A stretch of 64,000 nt of DNA from Burkholderiaceae bacterium. Lineage in GTDB: Bacteria > Pseudomonadota > Gammaproteobacteria > Burkholderiales > Burkholderiaceae_D. Below are positions 30,242 through 42,367 of this stretch, in pieces. The stretch covers positions 1 to 64,000 of the forward strand of contig SCTK01000005.1 in assembly GCA_004298905.1 (NCBI GenBank). The letters run 5' to 3'. Position numbers and translations under genes: made by a program. The notes under the pieces are model-generated. The model was not told the origin of the DNA and made no database searches. It was given only the letters and a program-made list of their open reading frames with translations. Positions within the stretch are counted from its first letter, which is position 1. Each line of letters starts with the position of its first letter.

Positions 30242-31189
30242 GTGCGTGACTTTGTGGTGCCGCTGCAAACCGTTCCCACGCGTTTCGACAAGGTGCTGGC
30301 GCAACTGCTGCCGGAGTATTCACGCAGCCGCCTGCAGCAATGGATCGAGAACGGGCAAGTGATGCTCGATGCCCAGCCCGCCGGAGCGCGCACCCAGGTC
30401 GTGGGCGGCGAACAGGTGCAAGTGGCCGTGTTGCCTTTGCCGGAAGAGTCTGCCTTTCAACCCGAGGCGCTCCCGCTTGATGTCATCTACGAGGACGCTG
30501 CCTTGCTGGTGATCAACAAACCAGCCGGACTGGTGGTGCATCCCGCCGCCGGCAACTGGAGCGGCACTCTGCTCAATGGTTTGCTTTACCGGGATGCGGC
30601 GCTGACGCAAGTGCCACGGGCGGGCATTGTGCACCGGTTGGACAAGGACACCAGCGGCTTGATGGTGGTGGCGCGCACGGTACAGGCCCAGCTCGATCTG
30701 GTGCGGCAGCTGCAGGCGCGCACCGTTCAACGGGAATATCTGGCGCTGGTCTGGGGCGCATTGACGGTAGCGGGTACGGTCGATGCCCCGCTGGCGCGCG
30801 ATCCGCGCAATCCCTTGCGCATGGCGGTGGCGCGGCCGGAATCGGGCAAAGTGGCAATCACCCATTACAAACCGTTGGCGGCGGGCAGCTTGATCCCTAG
30901 TTTGAGTGTTAGCCAGAAACCGCTGCCGGTGACACTGGTGCAATGCAAGCTGGCAACCGGGCGCACCCATCAAATTCGGGTGCATCTGACGCACCTCGGT
31001 TTCCCCCTGGTCGGGGATCCCCTGTATGGCAAAAAAAATCTGGCGGAGGTTTTCCCAAGACAGGCGCTGCATGCCTGGCAACTCGGTTTGCAGCATCCGA
31101 CGACGCACGAGCAGTGTCAGTGGCAACGTGATGTGCCAGCGGATATGGCAATGCTATTAAGGCAGGCGGATATCGTATGGCCACGCTGA
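30242..31189 (+). CDS. rluD: Ribosomal large subunit pseudouridine synthase RluD
   Basis: The protein makes pseudouridines in helix 69 of 23S rRNA. An S4-like RNA-binding domain comes first ([21 protein letters not shown]), then the catalytic domain with Asp in [16 protein letters not shown] and the C-terminal [17 protein letters not shown]. The start is chosen at GTG 30242, with GGAAG upstream, giving 315 residues. An in-frame GTG at 30179 would add 21 residues but would place the start 9 bp from the divergent bamD ATG and inside its -10 box. The stop overlaps pgeF by 13 bp. Confidence 0.88.
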   Translation: MRDFVVPLQTVPTRFDKVLAQLLPEYSRSRLQQWIENGQVMLDAQPAGARTQVVGGEQVQVAVLPLPEESAFQPEALPLDVIYEDAALLVINKPAGLVVHPAAGNWSGTLLNGLLYRDAALTQVPRAGIVHRLDKDTSGLMVVARTVQAQLDLVRQLQARTVQREYLALVWGALTVAGTVDAPLARDPRNPLRMAVARPESGKVAITHYKPLAAGSLIPSLSVSQKPLPVTLVQCKLATGRTHQIRVHLTHLGFPLVGDPLYGKKNLAEVFPRQALHAWQLGLQHPTTHEQCQWQRDVPADMAMLLRQADIVWPR

Positions 31190-31950
31190 ATCCAGCCTGG
31201 ATCGTGCCCGATTGGCCAACACCTCCGCGGGTACGGGCTTTGGTTACGACGCGTAATGGTGGCTTCAGCCACGGTCCTTACGGCGGCATCGACGATGGCG
31301 GTATGAATCTGGGTGACAACACGCAGGACGATCCCGCACTCGTGCAACAAAACAAGGCCTTGCTGCGCCAGTTTTTGCCGTCCGATCCGGTCTGGCTGCA
31401 GCAAGTGCATGGCACGACCGTGCTGCGATTGCCGCTGGCCGGCGACACGGATGCCATACCGGTTGCCGATGCCGTTTTCACGACTGAAGCGGGCGTGGTG
31501 TGTCTGGTGCGTACGGCGGATTGCCTGCCGGTGCTGCTGGCGGATCGCGGCGGTGGTGTGGTCGGTGCGGCACATGCGGGCTGGCGTGGCCTGGCGGCTG
31601 GGGTAATCGAAAATACCGTGGCGGCCATGCGCAGCGCCTTGCCGCAGGCCGATTTGATCGCTTGGCTCGGCCCTGCCATTGGGCAACCGGCGTATGAAGT
31701 GGGTGATGAGGTGCGCGCCGCATTCATGGCGGTCGATGCAGGGGCCGCAAGGTGTTTTCAGGCACGTTCCCCGGGCAAGTGGCTGGTGGATTTAGCCGGG
31801 CTGGCGCGGCAGCGTTTGCAGAAAACCGATGTCGACGGCATCTTTGGCGGCGAGTTTTGCACCTTCCAGGACCGCAGCCGTTTTTATTCATATCGCCGCG
31901 ACCGCGAAACCGGGCGGATGGCAAGTTGCATCTGGCTCGAATCCTTTTAG
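31177..31950 (+). CDS. pgeF: Peptidoglycan editing factor PgeF (multicopper-oxidase fold)
   Basis: The 257-residue protein (YfiH/DUF152 family) hydrolyses misincorporated L-Ser in cell-wall precursors in E. coli; homologs also show purine nucleoside phosphorylase or polyphenol oxidase activity. The metal site is visible as His in QQVHGT, Cys in RTADCLPV and His in [12 protein letters not shown]. The rluD-pgeF overlap is the standard arrangement. Length is normal. Confidence 0.93.
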   Translation: MATLNPAWIVPDWPTPPRVRALVTTRNGGFSHGPYGGIDDGGMNLGDNTQDDPALVQQNKALLRQFLPSDPVWLQQVHGTTVLRLPLAGDTDAIPVADAVFTTEAGVVCLVRTADCLPVLLADRGGGVVGAAHAGWRGLAAGVIENTVAAMRSALPQADLIAWLGPAIGQPAYEVGDEVRAAFMAVDAGAARCFQARSPGKWLVDLAGLARQRLQKTDVDGIFGGEFCTFQDRSRFYSYRRDRETGRMASCIWLESF

Positions 31951-31990
31951 CCAAGCCGAATTCTCCAGAAAGCGATCCAAAAAATCGCAT

Positions 31991-32019
31991 TTGACAGCCG
32001 TCGCTGTGCATCGCACAAT
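31991..32019 (+). promoter_or_regulatory. Sigma-70-type promoter, probably the original phaC promoter
   Basis: TTGACA (31991-31996), a 17-base spacer and CACAAT (32014-32019) form a good promoter between pgeF and the phaC locus. The palindrome TGTGC-ATC-GCACA (32005-32017) overlaps the spacer and -10 box and is a candidate operator, perhaps for PhaR. The start site would lie about 50 bases before the inserted element at 32075. Confidence 0.6.
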
Positions 32020-32105
32020 CCGTCCGAGCGGCTTGCAGGCTTTCGCTCCTCCCTCATTGTTCGCAGAGCACAATTAGGGTCTGTTGACAATGATTTATGA
32101 GATGC

Positions 32106-32205
32106 GTTCAAACCAAAACGCGTGCTGGCTAGGCGTCGTGGCGCAGCCAAGGGTTGTTCCCTTGGCAAGACGCGCAACGACGCCAGCGCGCGTTTTGGTT
32201 TGAAC
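32106..32205. repeat. Internal long palindrome of the MITE-like element
   Basis: GTTCAAACCAAAACGCG at 32106-32122 matches the reverse complement at 32189-32205 exactly. Inner parts (GCGTCGT ... ACGACGC and CCAAGGG ... CCCTTGG) also pair, so nearly the whole 100 bases can fold as one stem. Confidence 0.85.
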
Positions 32206-32287
32206 CCGGAGGGAAGGGGTCCTATGGCCCGCATGGCGGTGTTGCAGGTCGCTTGTTTGGATTACCAAACGGCGCGCCCTGCGCCTG

Positions 32288-32344
32288 ACCAGCGACTTGG
32301 CGCTTGTTCTTTAAGCGCCTAGTCGATTGGCCATGCAGAGCTAG
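32288..32344 (+). repeat. Dispersed hairpin repeat inside the MITE-like element
   Basis: ACCAGCGACTTGGCGCT pairs with AGCGCCTAGTCG and is followed by ATTGGCCATGCAGAGC. It matches the copies next to acnA, mdh and gltA. Its presence inside the element suggests either that the element carries it or that the element grew around it. Confidence 0.8.
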
Positions 32345-32397
32345 CCCTGCGAGCCATAGAACCCCTTCGCACTCATAAATCATTGTCAACAGACCCT

Positions 32398-34296
32398 ATG
32401 CAAAACCCAAGCAAGGAATCGACTGATATCTGGCAAGGCATGTTTCAAGCCGTGCTGCAGTCGTGGCAACAAGCAAGCCAAGGTGCTCCCGGCCAGTCTT
32501 CTCCTGCTGCGATGCCATCCAGTCTGGTCTGGCCGACATTGAATGGTGCGGGTAGCTTGCACGGTATTCCCAACTGGATGACCCTGCTGGAGAAAATGCC
32601 CCAGCCTGATCTGTTCAAACAATTCGAGCACTTGAGTGACGGCCCGATCAAGATCCCGCTGGAAAAGCTGAACGCGATTCAAGCTGAATACCTGCAGAAT
32701 TTGACTCATCTCTGGCAATCCACTTTTGGCCAAGGCGCCGCGTCCCTGCAAAAAACTTTCCTGCCGGGTCAGGATCGCCGTTTCTCCGCCCCGGCATGGA
32801 ACGACAACGGCATGTACGAATTCAATGCTTCGTTGTATCTCCTCTATGCCAAGACCATGCTGGAATTGGCCGAAGCCGTGGAGGCCGAGCCGAAGGTCAA
32901 GAACAAGATCCGTTTTGCCATAGAACAGTGGATCGACGCGGCATCGCCATCCAACTATCTGGTCAGCAATCCGGAAGCGCAGCAAAAGATCATTGAAACC
33001 CAGGGCGAAAGCCTGATGCAGGGTATGGAAAACCTGCTGCACGATGTGCGCCAGGGCCGTATTTCGCAAACCGATGAGAGCCAGTTCGAAGTCGGGCGCA
33101 ATGTCGCTACCACGCCGGGTGCGGTGGTGTTTGAAAACGAATTGTTTCAGCTGATTCAATACACCCCGACGACCGAACAGGTGGGTAGCTGTCCGCTGCT
33201 GATCGTGCCACCCTGCATCAACAAGTTCTACATCCTCGACCTGCAACCGGAAAATTCGCTGACCCGTTTTTGCGTGGAGCAGGGCGTCACGACTTTCCTG
33301 GTGTCCTGGGTCAACCCCAGCGAACAACTGGCCAAGATTGGTTGGGACGATTACATCGAAGAAGGCGTGATCGAAGCGATCCGCACCGTCAAGACCATCT
33401 CCGGTCAACCCAGGATCAACACCCTCGGTTTCTGCGTCGGCGGCACGCTGCTGGCTACGGCGATATCGGTGCTCGAAGCGCGTCAGCAACATCTGGTGGA
33501 GAGCGTCACTTTCCTCACCACCTTGCTCGATTTCACCGACACCGGTCTGCTCGACGTCTATGTCGACGAAGCCAGCGTGCAAATGCGCGAGCAAACCATG
33601 GGCAAAGGCGGCTTGATGCCGGGGCGCGAACTGGCGGCCGCATTTGCCAGCCTCCGTTCGAACGATCTGGTGTGGAACTACGTCGTCAAGAACTATCTCA
33701 AGGGCGAAAGCCCGCCCGCATTCGATCTGCTCTATTGGAACTCCGACAGCACCAATCTCCCGGGCCCCATGTATTCCTGGTATTTGCGCAATACCTATCT
33801 CGAAAACAATCTCGTGGTGCCGGGCAAGGTCAAGTGCTGCGGCACTCCGGTGGACTTTGGCCGCATCAACGTGCCCACCTATATTCTGGCTGCGCGCGAA
33901 GACCACATCGTTCCCTGGCACAGCGCCTTTGCCTCAACTAGACTGATTGCACGGCATCCGGCGGCTCAAGATTCTGGGGGTGATCATGATGTCGAAACAT
34001 CTGCCCAGATGCAGTCCTCGATCCGTTTCGTGCTGGGGGCCAGCGGGCATATTGCTGGTGTGGTGAATCCCGCCTCCAAAAACAAGCGCAGTTACTGGAC
34101 CAATGAAACGCTGACGGCTGATGCCGATGACTGGTTGGCGGGCGCAACGGAACACAAGGGAAGCTGGTGGAACGACTGGTCTTCCTGGCTGCGCCCTCAT
34201 GTGGGTGAATCTGTCGCAGCGTCCAGCAAATTGGGCAGCCGCGGCTTCAAGCCCATCGAGCCGGCGCCGGGACGTTACGTCAAGGCACGTGCCTGA
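32398..34296 (+). CDS. phaC: Class I poly(3-hydroxyalkanoate) synthase
   Basis: The 632-residue enzyme polymerises 3-hydroxybutyryl-CoA on granules. The lipase-like box is GFCVGG with catalytic Cys346; Asp502 (AREDHIVPW) and His551 (GASGHIAG) complete the triad. Between Asp and His there are about 21 residues more than in the Cupriavidus enzyme (about 517-541, containing [14 protein letters not shown]). The ATG at 32398 directly abuts the MITE-like element and has no ribosome site; a TTG at 32383 inside the element is an in-frame alternative, equally without a site. phaA, phaB and phaR follow. Confidence 0.95.
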   Translation: MQNPSKESTDIWQGMFQAVLQSWQQASQGAPGQSSPAAMPSSLVWPTLNGAGSLHGIPNWMTLLEKMPQPDLFKQFEHLSDGPIKIPLEKLNAIQAEYLQNLTHLWQSTFGQGAASLQKTFLPGQDRRFSAPAWNDNGMYEFNASLYLLYAKTMLELAEAVEAEPKVKNKIRFAIEQWIDAASPSNYLVSNPEAQQKIIETQGESLMQGMENLLHDVRQGRISQTDESQFEVGRNVATTPGAVVFENELFQLIQYTPTTEQVGSCPLLIVPPCINKFYILDLQPENSLTRFCVEQGVTTFLVSWVNPSEQLAKIGWDDYIEEGVIEAIRTVKTISGQPRINTLGFCVGGTLLATAISVLEARQQHLVESVTFLTTLLDFTDTGLLDVYVDEASVQMREQTMGKGGLMPGRELAAAFASLRSNDLVWNYVVKNYLKGESPPAFDLLYWNSDSTNLPGPMYSWYLRNTYLENNLVVPGKVKCCGTPVDFGRINVPTYILAAREDHIVPWHSAFASTRLIARHPAAQDSGGDHDVETSAQMQSSIRFVLGASGHIAGVVNPASKNKRSYWTNETLTADADDWLAGATEHKGSWWNDWSSWLRPHVGESVAASSKLGSRGFKPIEPAPGRYVKARA

Positions 34297-34340
34297 GTGG
34301 AATCGCTGCAGCAACAGATTTTTATATAGAGGAGTACATC

Positions 34341-35519
34341 ATGACTGAAGTAGTGATTGTGGCGGCAGCCCGCACGGCGGTAGGCAAATTCGGCGGCAGC
34401 CTGGCCAAGCTGCCTGCGTCCGAGCTGGGCGCGATTGTGATCAAGGGGCTGCTGGAAAAAACCGGCCTCAAGGGCGAGCAGATTTCCGAAGTGATTCTGG
34501 GTCAGGTGCTGACCGCAGGCGTGGGCCAGAACCCCGCACGGCAAGCCGTCATCAAGGCGGGTCTGCCGGATACCATTCCGGCCATGACCATCAACAAGGT
34601 GTGCGGCTCCGGCTTGAAAGCCGTGATGCTGGCAGCGCAAGCGGTCGCCTGCGGCGATGCTGAAATCGTGATTGCCGGTGGCCAGGAAAACATGAGCGCT
34701 GCGCCGCACGTGCTCAACGGTTCGCGCGATGGTTTCCGCATGGGCGACGCCAAGCTGATCGACAGCATGATCAACGATGGCCTGTGGGATGTGTATAACC
34801 AGTACCACATGGGCATTACCGCCGAAAACGTCGCCAAGCAATATGACATTTCGCGCACCCAGCAAGATGAGTTTGCTGTTGCTTCGCAGAACAAGGCCGA
34901 GGCTGCGCAAAAGGCGGGCAAGTTCAAGGATGAAATCATTCCCGTGCTGATTCCCCAGCGCAAGGGCGATCCGATTGCTTTCGATCAAGACGAATTCATT
35001 CGCATGGGCGCGACCTATGATGCACTGTCGGCCCTCAAACCCGCGTTCGACAAGGCGGGCAGCGTTACGGCCGCCAATGCATCCGGCATCAACGACGGCG
35101 CGGCTGTGGTGGTCGTCATGTCCGCCGCCAAGGCCAAGGAACTCGGCCTCAAACCGCTGGCGACGATCAAGGCCTACGCTTCCGCTGCGCTCGATCCGAA
35201 AATCATGGGCATGGGCCCGGTGCCAGCGTCACGCCGCTGTCTGGAAAAAGCGGGCTGGAAACCGGCCGACCTCGACTTGATGGAAATCAACGAAGCCTTC
35301 GCCGCGCAGGCGTGCGCCGTGAACAAGGAAATGGGCTGGGACACGAGCAAGATCAACGTCAACGGCGGCGCGATTGCCATCGGCCACCCGATCGGTGCGT
35401 CAGGCTGCCGCGTGCTGGTGAGCCTGTTGCATGAAATGCAGAAACGTGACGCCAAAAAAGGTTTGGCCTCGCTGTGCATCGGCGGCGGCATGGGCGTGGC
35501 GCTGGCGGTTGAACGCTAG
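34341..35519 (+). CDS. phaA: Acetyl-CoA acetyltransferase (beta-ketothiolase)
   Basis: The 392-residue thiolase condenses two acetyl-CoA to acetoacetyl-CoA for PHB synthesis. The nucleophilic Cys88 is in [11 protein letters not shown], the His is in [16 protein letters not shown] and the second Cys in [11 protein letters not shown]. The ATG follows GAGGAG at good spacing. It lies 44 bp after phaC and 54 bp before phaB, which defines the biosynthetic role over degradative thiolases. Confidence 0.97.
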   Translation: MTEVVIVAAARTAVGKFGGSLAKLPASELGAIVIKGLLEKTGLKGEQISEVILGQVLTAGVGQNPARQAVIKAGLPDTIPAMTINKVCGSGLKAVMLAAQAVACGDAEIVIAGGQENMSAAPHVLNGSRDGFRMGDAKLIDSMINDGLWDVYNQYHMGITAENVAKQYDISRTQQDEFAVASQNKAEAAQKAGKFKDEIIPVLIPQRKGDPIAFDQDEFIRMGATYDALSALKPAFDKAGSVTAANASGINDGAAVVVVMSAAKAKELGLKPLATIKAYASAALDPKIMGMGPVPASRRCLEKAGWKPADLDLMEINEAFAAQACAVNKEMGWDTSKINVNGGAIAIGHPIGASGCRVLVSLLHEMQKRDAKKGLASLCIGGGMGVALAVER

Positions 35520-35573
35520 ACGCTGATTGCAGACTGATACAAAAAATATTTTTCAAATTTCGCGGAGAACAAA

Positions 35574-36314
35574 ATGACTCAACGAGTTGCATACGTGACG
35601 GGTGGCATGGGCGGCATTGGAACCCCCATTTGTAAAAAGCTGTGCCAGATGGGCTACAAGGTAATCGCCGGTTGCGGCCCGAATTCGCAGCGCAAGGATA
35701 GCTGGATCGCCGACATGCGGGCGCAGGGTTTCGATGTTTACGCTTCGGAAGGCAACGTATCCGATTGGGAATCGACCAAGGTCGCGTTTGAAAAAGTGAA
35801 GGCCGAGCATGGTGTGGTCGATGTGCTGGTCAACAACGCGGGCATCACACGCGACGGCATGTTCCGCAAGATGACGCAGGAAGACTGGCGCGCGGTGATC
35901 GACACCAACCTGAACAGCCTGTTCAACGTCACCAAGCAGGTGATCGACGGCATGGTTGAAAAAGGCTGGGGCCGCATCATCAACATTTCTTCGGTGAACG
36001 GCCAGAAGGGCCAGTTCGGTCAGACCAACTATTCCACCGCCAAGGCCGGTCTGCACGGCTTTACCATGGCGCTGGCACAGGAAGTGGCGGGCAAGGGCGT
36101 GACCGTCAATACGGTGTCGCCGGGCTATATCGGCACCGATATGGTCAAGTCGATCCGCCCCGAAGTGCTGGAAAAGATTGTCGCAACCATTCCGGTCAAG
36201 CGTCTGGGTGAGCCGGAAGAAATCGCCTCCATGGTCGGCTGGGTTGCCAGCGACGAAGCAGGCTTTGCCACCGGGGCCGACTTCTCGGTCAACGGTGGTT
36301 TGCACATGGGCTGA
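35574..36314 (+). CDS. phaB: Acetoacetyl-CoA reductase
   Basis: The 246-residue short-chain dehydrogenase reduces acetoacetyl-CoA to (R)-3-hydroxybutyryl-CoA with NADPH. The nucleotide motif is VTGGMGGIGTPICK, the NNAG motif is VLVNNAGITRDG, and the catalytic Ser-Tyr-Lys are in NISSVNGQKG and NYSTAKAG. Length and gene order are standard for PhbB. Confidence 0.97.
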   Translation: MTQRVAYVTGGMGGIGTPICKKLCQMGYKVIAGCGPNSQRKDSWIADMRAQGFDVYASEGNVSDWESTKVAFEKVKAEHGVVDVLVNNAGITRDGMFRKMTQEDWRAVIDTNLNSLFNVTKQVIDGMVEKGWGRIINISSVNGQKGQFGQTNYSTAKAGLHGFTMALAQEVAGKGVTVNTVSPGYIGTDMVKSIRPEVLEKIVATIPVKRLGEPEEIASMVGWVASDEAGFATGADFSVNGGLHMG

Positions 36315-36392
36315 TATTGTTGCAGTCGTTGGAACCGGGGGCGATGGCGTACCATGGCCCCCGTCTTATTGGATGAAACCAGAGGAATCGAC

Positions 36393-36947
36393 ATGGCCGC
36401 AAAGCGCACGATCAAGAAATATCCCAATCGCCGTTTGTATGACACACAGACCAGCGCCTACATTACCTTGCACGATGTCAAGGCCTTGGTGCTGGGTCAG
36501 GAAGAGTTCGTTGTGGTCGATGCCAAAAGCAACGAAGACCTGACGCGCAGCATTCTGCTGCAAATCATTCTGGAAGAAGAGGGCGGCGAAGGCGTGCCGA
36601 TGTTCTCGTCCGACATGCTGACCCATATCATTCGTTTCTACGGCCACGCCATGCAGGGCATGATGGGTTCCTACCTGGAAAAGAACATTCAGGCCTTCAT
36701 GGATATTCAAAACACCGTGCAGGAACAATCCAAAAGTCTGATGGGCAACAATGCCATGGCCAATCCGGAGATGTGGACGCAATATCTCAGCGTGCAAACG
36801 CCGATGATCCAGAACATGATGACCAACTACATCGAACAGAGCAAAAACATGTTCGTGCAAATGCAGGATCAAATGCAGGATCAGGCGCGCAATATGTTTA
36901 GTGCCTTTCCGTTCCCGAAACCCACTGACAAGAACGAGAAGCAGTAA
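36393..36947 (+). CDS. phaR: PHB synthesis repressor PhaR
   Basis: The 184-residue protein has the N-terminal DNA-binding PHB/PHA accumulation regulator domain (RTIKKYPNRRLYDTQTSAYI, then LHDVKALVLGQEEFVV) and a Gln/Met-rich C-terminal half. PhaR binds both PHB and the phasin promoter DNA. The start MAAKRTIK has AGAGGAA upstream; a longer frame of 13 residues is rejected. No phasin gene is in the window. A palindrome at the phaC promoter is a possible target. Confidence 0.95.
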   Translation: MAAKRTIKKYPNRRLYDTQTSAYITLHDVKALVLGQEEFVVVDAKSNEDLTRSILLQIILEEEGGEGVPMFSSDMLTHIIRFYGHAMQGMMGSYLEKNIQAFMDIQNTVQEQSKSLMGNNAMANPEMWTQYLSVQTPMIQNMMTNYIEQSKNMFVQMQDQMQDQARNMFSAFPFPKPTDKNEKQ

Positions 36948-36954
36948 TTTTTAA

Positions 36955-36982
36955 ACCACGAAGCACACCTGTGCTTCGTGGT
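36955..36982. terminator. Perfect hairpin after phaR
   Basis: ACCACGAAGCACA pairs with TGTGCTTCGTGGT around a two-base loop. It lies 7 bases after the phaR stop and 25 bases before rimO. It lacks a clean T tract, so it may stabilise the mRNA end rather than terminate strongly. Confidence 0.6.
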
Positions 36983-37007
36983 GAAACGTCTTTAATCTGA
37001 GCTTTCC

Positions 37008-38342
37008 ATGAAATCCACCTCCACGCCCAAAGTCGGCTTTGTTTCTTTGGGTTGTCCCAAGGCGCTCGTCGATTCCGAACAAATCCTCACGCAGCTGCGC
37101 GCCGAAGGCTATGCCATTGCGCCCACCTATCAGGGCGCCGATCTGGTGGTGGTCAACACCTGCGGCTTCATTGACGACGCCGTGCAGGAATCGCTCGACG
37201 CCATCGGCGAAGCGCTGGAAGAAAACGGCAAGGTGATCGTCACCGGTTGCCTCGGCGCGAAGAAGGGCGCCGACGGGCAAGGGCTGATACAAGCCGTGCA
37301 TCCCAAAGTGTTGGCGGTGACCGGCCCGCACGCGCTGGGCGAAGTGATGCAGCACGTGCATCAACACCTGCCCAAGCCGCACGATCCCTATACCGATCTG
37401 GTGCCGCCGCAAGGCATCAAGCTCACGCCCAAGCACTACGCTTATCTGAAAATTTCCGAAGGTTGCAATCACCGCTGCAGCTTCTGCATCATCCCGTCCA
37501 TGCGTGGCGATCTGGTCAGCCGCGACATCGGTGAAGTGATGCGCGAAGCCGAAAATCTGGTGAAGGCAGGCGTCAAGGAATTGCTCGTGATCTCGCAAGA
37601 CACCAGCGCCTACGGTGTCGATGTCAAATACCGCACCGGCTTCGTCAACGGCAAACCGGTCAAGACCAAGATGACCGACCTGGTGCAAGCCCTCGCCGAA
37701 CTCGGCATCTGGGTGCGCCTGCATTACGTCTATCCCTATCCGCATGTCGATGAAATTCTGCCGCTGATGGCCGCAGGCAAAGTATTGCCTTACCTCGATG
37801 TGCCGTTTCAGCACGCCCACCCGCGCGTACTCAAATCGATGAAACGCCCCGCCAGCGGCGAGAAAAACATCGAACGCATCGCCGCCTGGCGCGCCATCTG
37901 CCCCGACATCACCATCCGTAGCACCTTCATCGCCGGTTTCCCTGGCGAGACCGAAGCAGAATTCGAATACCTCCTCGATTTCCTGCGCGAAGCCCAACTC
38001 GACCGCGTCGGCTGCTTCGCCTACTCCCCCGTCGAAGGCGCCAGCGCCAACGACCTGCCCGGCGCACTGCCCGAAGAAGTCCGCGCCGAACGTCAGGCTC
38101 GCTTCATGGAAGTTCAGGAAGAAATCAGCACCGCCCGCCTGCAACGCAAGGTCGGTCAAACGGTACAAGTGCTGATAGATGAAATCAATCAGGATGGTGC
38201 AATCGGACGCTCAAGCGCCGATGCGCCGGAGATTGATGGTCTGGTGTATTTCGAGCCGAGCAAGACGCACAAGGTAGGCGGGTTTGCTCAGGTAAAAATC
38301 ACCGGGGCAGATGCGCATGATTTGTGGGGTGATGCGATATAG
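37008..38342 (+). CDS. rimO: Ribosomal protein S12 methylthiotransferase
   Basis: The 444-residue radical-SAM enzyme adds a methylthio group to an aspartate of ribosomal protein S12. The N-terminal UPF0004 domain binds one [4Fe-4S] cluster ([32 protein letters not shown]), the radical-SAM motif is [14 protein letters not shown], and a TRAM domain ends the protein (about 375-444). Length is normal. Confidence 0.97.
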   Translation: MKSTSTPKVGFVSLGCPKALVDSEQILTQLRAEGYAIAPTYQGADLVVVNTCGFIDDAVQESLDAIGEALEENGKVIVTGCLGAKKGADGQGLIQAVHPKVLAVTGPHALGEVMQHVHQHLPKPHDPYTDLVPPQGIKLTPKHYAYLKISEGCNHRCSFCIIPSMRGDLVSRDIGEVMREAENLVKAGVKELLVISQDTSAYGVDVKYRTGFVNGKPVKTKMTDLVQALAELGIWVRLHYVYPYPHVDEILPLMAAGKVLPYLDVPFQHAHPRVLKSMKRPASGEKNIERIAAWRAICPDITIRSTFIAGFPGETEAEFEYLLDFLREAQLDRVGCFAYSPVEGASANDLPGALPEEVRAERQARFMEVQEEISTARLQRKVGQTVQVLIDEINQDGAIGRSSADAPEIDGLVYFEPSKTHKVGGFAQVKITGADAHDLWGDAI

Positions 38343-38438
38343 CATGCTTGTGTGATGTCGTTTTTGCCAGTATTTTATTGACGTGATAATTTTGGCAAAC
38401 TAGTAGCATCAATAACCTAGATGCAATTTCTCGCCGAG

Positions 38439-38499
38439 TTATACGACATGCGCGGCGGATTATCCGACTAACGATGTCGTATAAATCATTCGTTAGGCG
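38439..38499 (+). repeat. Palindromic repeat with attC-like end
   Basis: TTATACGACAT (38439-38449) and ATGTCGTATAA (38475-38485) are exact inverted copies around a palindrome CGGATTATCCG, followed by CGTTAGGC, which fits the integron GTTRRRY core. The opposite core site RYYYAAC is not seen. A related copy lies at 56949-56992. Confidence 0.5.
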
Positions 38500-38514
38500 T
38501 CGAGAGAAGCAAGC

Positions 38515-38603
38515 GTAGCCTGGATGGAGCCATCGGCGTAATCTTGGATTTCAACGATTATCGAAGTGCTCCCGGATTACGCTGCACTGCATCCGGGCTA
38601 CGA
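38515..38603. repeat. Imperfect palindromic intergenic repeat
   Basis: CGTAGCCTGGATGGAGCC at the left and CTGCATCCGGGCTACG at the right are imperfect inverted copies around a short spacer. This is the GTAGCCCGGAT type of repeat found between genes in many proteobacteria. Confidence 0.6.
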
Positions 38604-38758
38604 ATCTGAATCAGAAACAGGTGAGTATCGGGCCACGCCGGATCAAGTCTGCACATGGCTGCTTTGATCATGCGTTGGACCTTGTCAGCGGTACGCTGCG
38701 TACCATCCTCGGCCCGGCGCTTGATTTGAAGAAGCTGGTGAAGGATCTGGATTTCTAG
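38600..38758 (+). pseudogene. Possible 3' remnant of a gene
   Basis: An open frame without a start ends at TAG 38756-38758. Its last part reads as ordinary protein (DHALDLVSGTLRTILGPALD followed by LKKLVKDLDF). I do not recognise the family. It could be the tail of a gene whose front was lost, or chance. Confidence 0.25.
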
Positions 38759-38791
38759 TTCAGGCGCTCCAGCAGAAAGGCAGCAGGAACA

Positions 38792-41163
<2,372 letters not shown>

Positions 41164-41171
<8 letters not shown>

Positions 41172-42327
41172 CGAGCATGAATTCTGTAAACGACGCGCCG
41201 CTGTCGGGTTTCTTTTCTTCCGGCGCCGCGATGGGCGCGGGAGCGCTGGCGGCCATGGTCTGCCCGCTCGCTTCGGCATTGTTGAGCAGCCACATCAGGT
41301 TGTTAGGCGAATCGGCGTAGGCCAGCCCATCGTCGCGCGTGACCAGGCCCTTGAGGATCATGTCGAGCAGCGATTGTTCAAACGTGAGCGAGCCGGGCGC
41401 CAGGCTTTTTTCGATGGCATCCTTGATGTCGCCCATCGAGCCTTCGGCAATCAGATCGGCCACATGTTTGGTATTCATCAGCACTTCCGCGGCGGGGATG
41501 CGGCCACCGCGTTTGGCGCGCACCAGGCGTTGCGACATCACGCAGCGCAGTGAGGCCGACAGATCGAACAGCAGCGCTTCGCGCAATTCCTGCGGGTACA
41601 GGCTAACGATGCGGTTCATCGCGTGATAGCTGTTGTTGGCGTGCAAGGTGGCGACGACCAGATGCCCGGACTGCGCGTAGGAAATCGCAGCGGTCATGGT
41701 TTCGCGGTCGCGAATCTCGCCGATCAGAATCACGTCGGGTGCCTGACGCAGCGCGTTCTTCAGGGCGATATTCAGACTCTGCGCATCATTGCCGATTTCG
41801 CGCTGGTTGACGATCGACTTCTTGCTGCGGAACAGATATTCGATCGGATCTTCCAGCGTCAGGATGTGCCCGGACATGATGCTGTTGCGATAGTCCAGCA
41901 AGGAGGCAATCGTGGTCGATTTCCCCGAACCGGTGGAGCCGACGATGAGAAACAGCCCGCGCTTTTCGCAAATGATTTCTTTCAGAATTGGTGGCAGATT
42001 GAGCGATTCGAAACTGGGGATGGTGCCGGGAATGTAGCGAATCACGAAGGAAAACGAGCCGCGCTGGCGGAAGGCGCTCAGACGGAAACTGCCGACATCG
42101 GCAATCGGCAAGCCGACATTGAGCTCGTAATTTTTCTTCAGTTCGTCCAGCTGCTCCGCAGTCAGGATTTCACCCAGCAGCGAGAGAATGGTGTCGGGCG
42201 TCATGATCTGCTGGTTGATCGGCACCGACAGGCCATTGATCTTGAGATTGATCGGCGAGCCGACCGAGACAAACAGGTCGGAGGCGGATTTATCCACCAT
42301 CAGGCGAAACAGTCGATCCATGGCCAT
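41164..42327 (-). CDS. PilT/PilU-family twitching ATPase
   Basis: The 387-residue hexameric ATPase powers type IV pilus retraction. Walker A is VGSTGSGKSTTIASLL, the Asp box and Walker B are HILTLEDPIEYL and DVILIGEIRDRETM, and the His box is HLVVATLHANN. The C-terminal Ala/Pro tail (SAPAPIAAPEEKKP) is PilU-like. No pilT or other pilus gene is adjacent; it is embedded between dapD and the yffB-dapE-prmB genes. Two near ATG codons (42327, 42321) could start it. Confidence 0.92.
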
Positions 42328-42367
42328 TGCGGACTCCCTCGGTCAGTGACGTGAATTAAAACGTAAC

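Larger units (their letters stand above)
32075..32398. mobile_element. MITE-like element with 27-bp perfect terminal inverted repeats
   Basis: The left end (TAGGGTCTGTTGACAATGAT, continuing to 32101) is the exact reverse complement of the right end at 32372-32398. The 324-bp element has no transposase gene. Inside are a long palindrome (32106-32205, perfect over its outer 17 bases) and one copy of the dispersed hairpin repeat (32288-32344). The right end finishes at the A of the phaC ATG. No clear target-site duplication is seen; a TA target built into the ends is possible. Confidence 0.85.
38343..38791. other. Gene-poor region with repeats and decayed sequence
   Basis: This 449-bp stretch between rimO and prmB holds a repeat ending in CGTTAGGC (38439-38499), an 89-bp imperfect palindrome (38515-38603) and an open end of a frame to 38758. 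It looks like a site where mobile or cassette-type DNA has been gained and lost. Confidence 0.55.

Noticed and set aside
31947-32234. Small protein gene between pgeF and phaC
   Set aside because: The frame runs across the palindrome of the MITE-like element, so its translation mirrors itself; there is no ribosome site.
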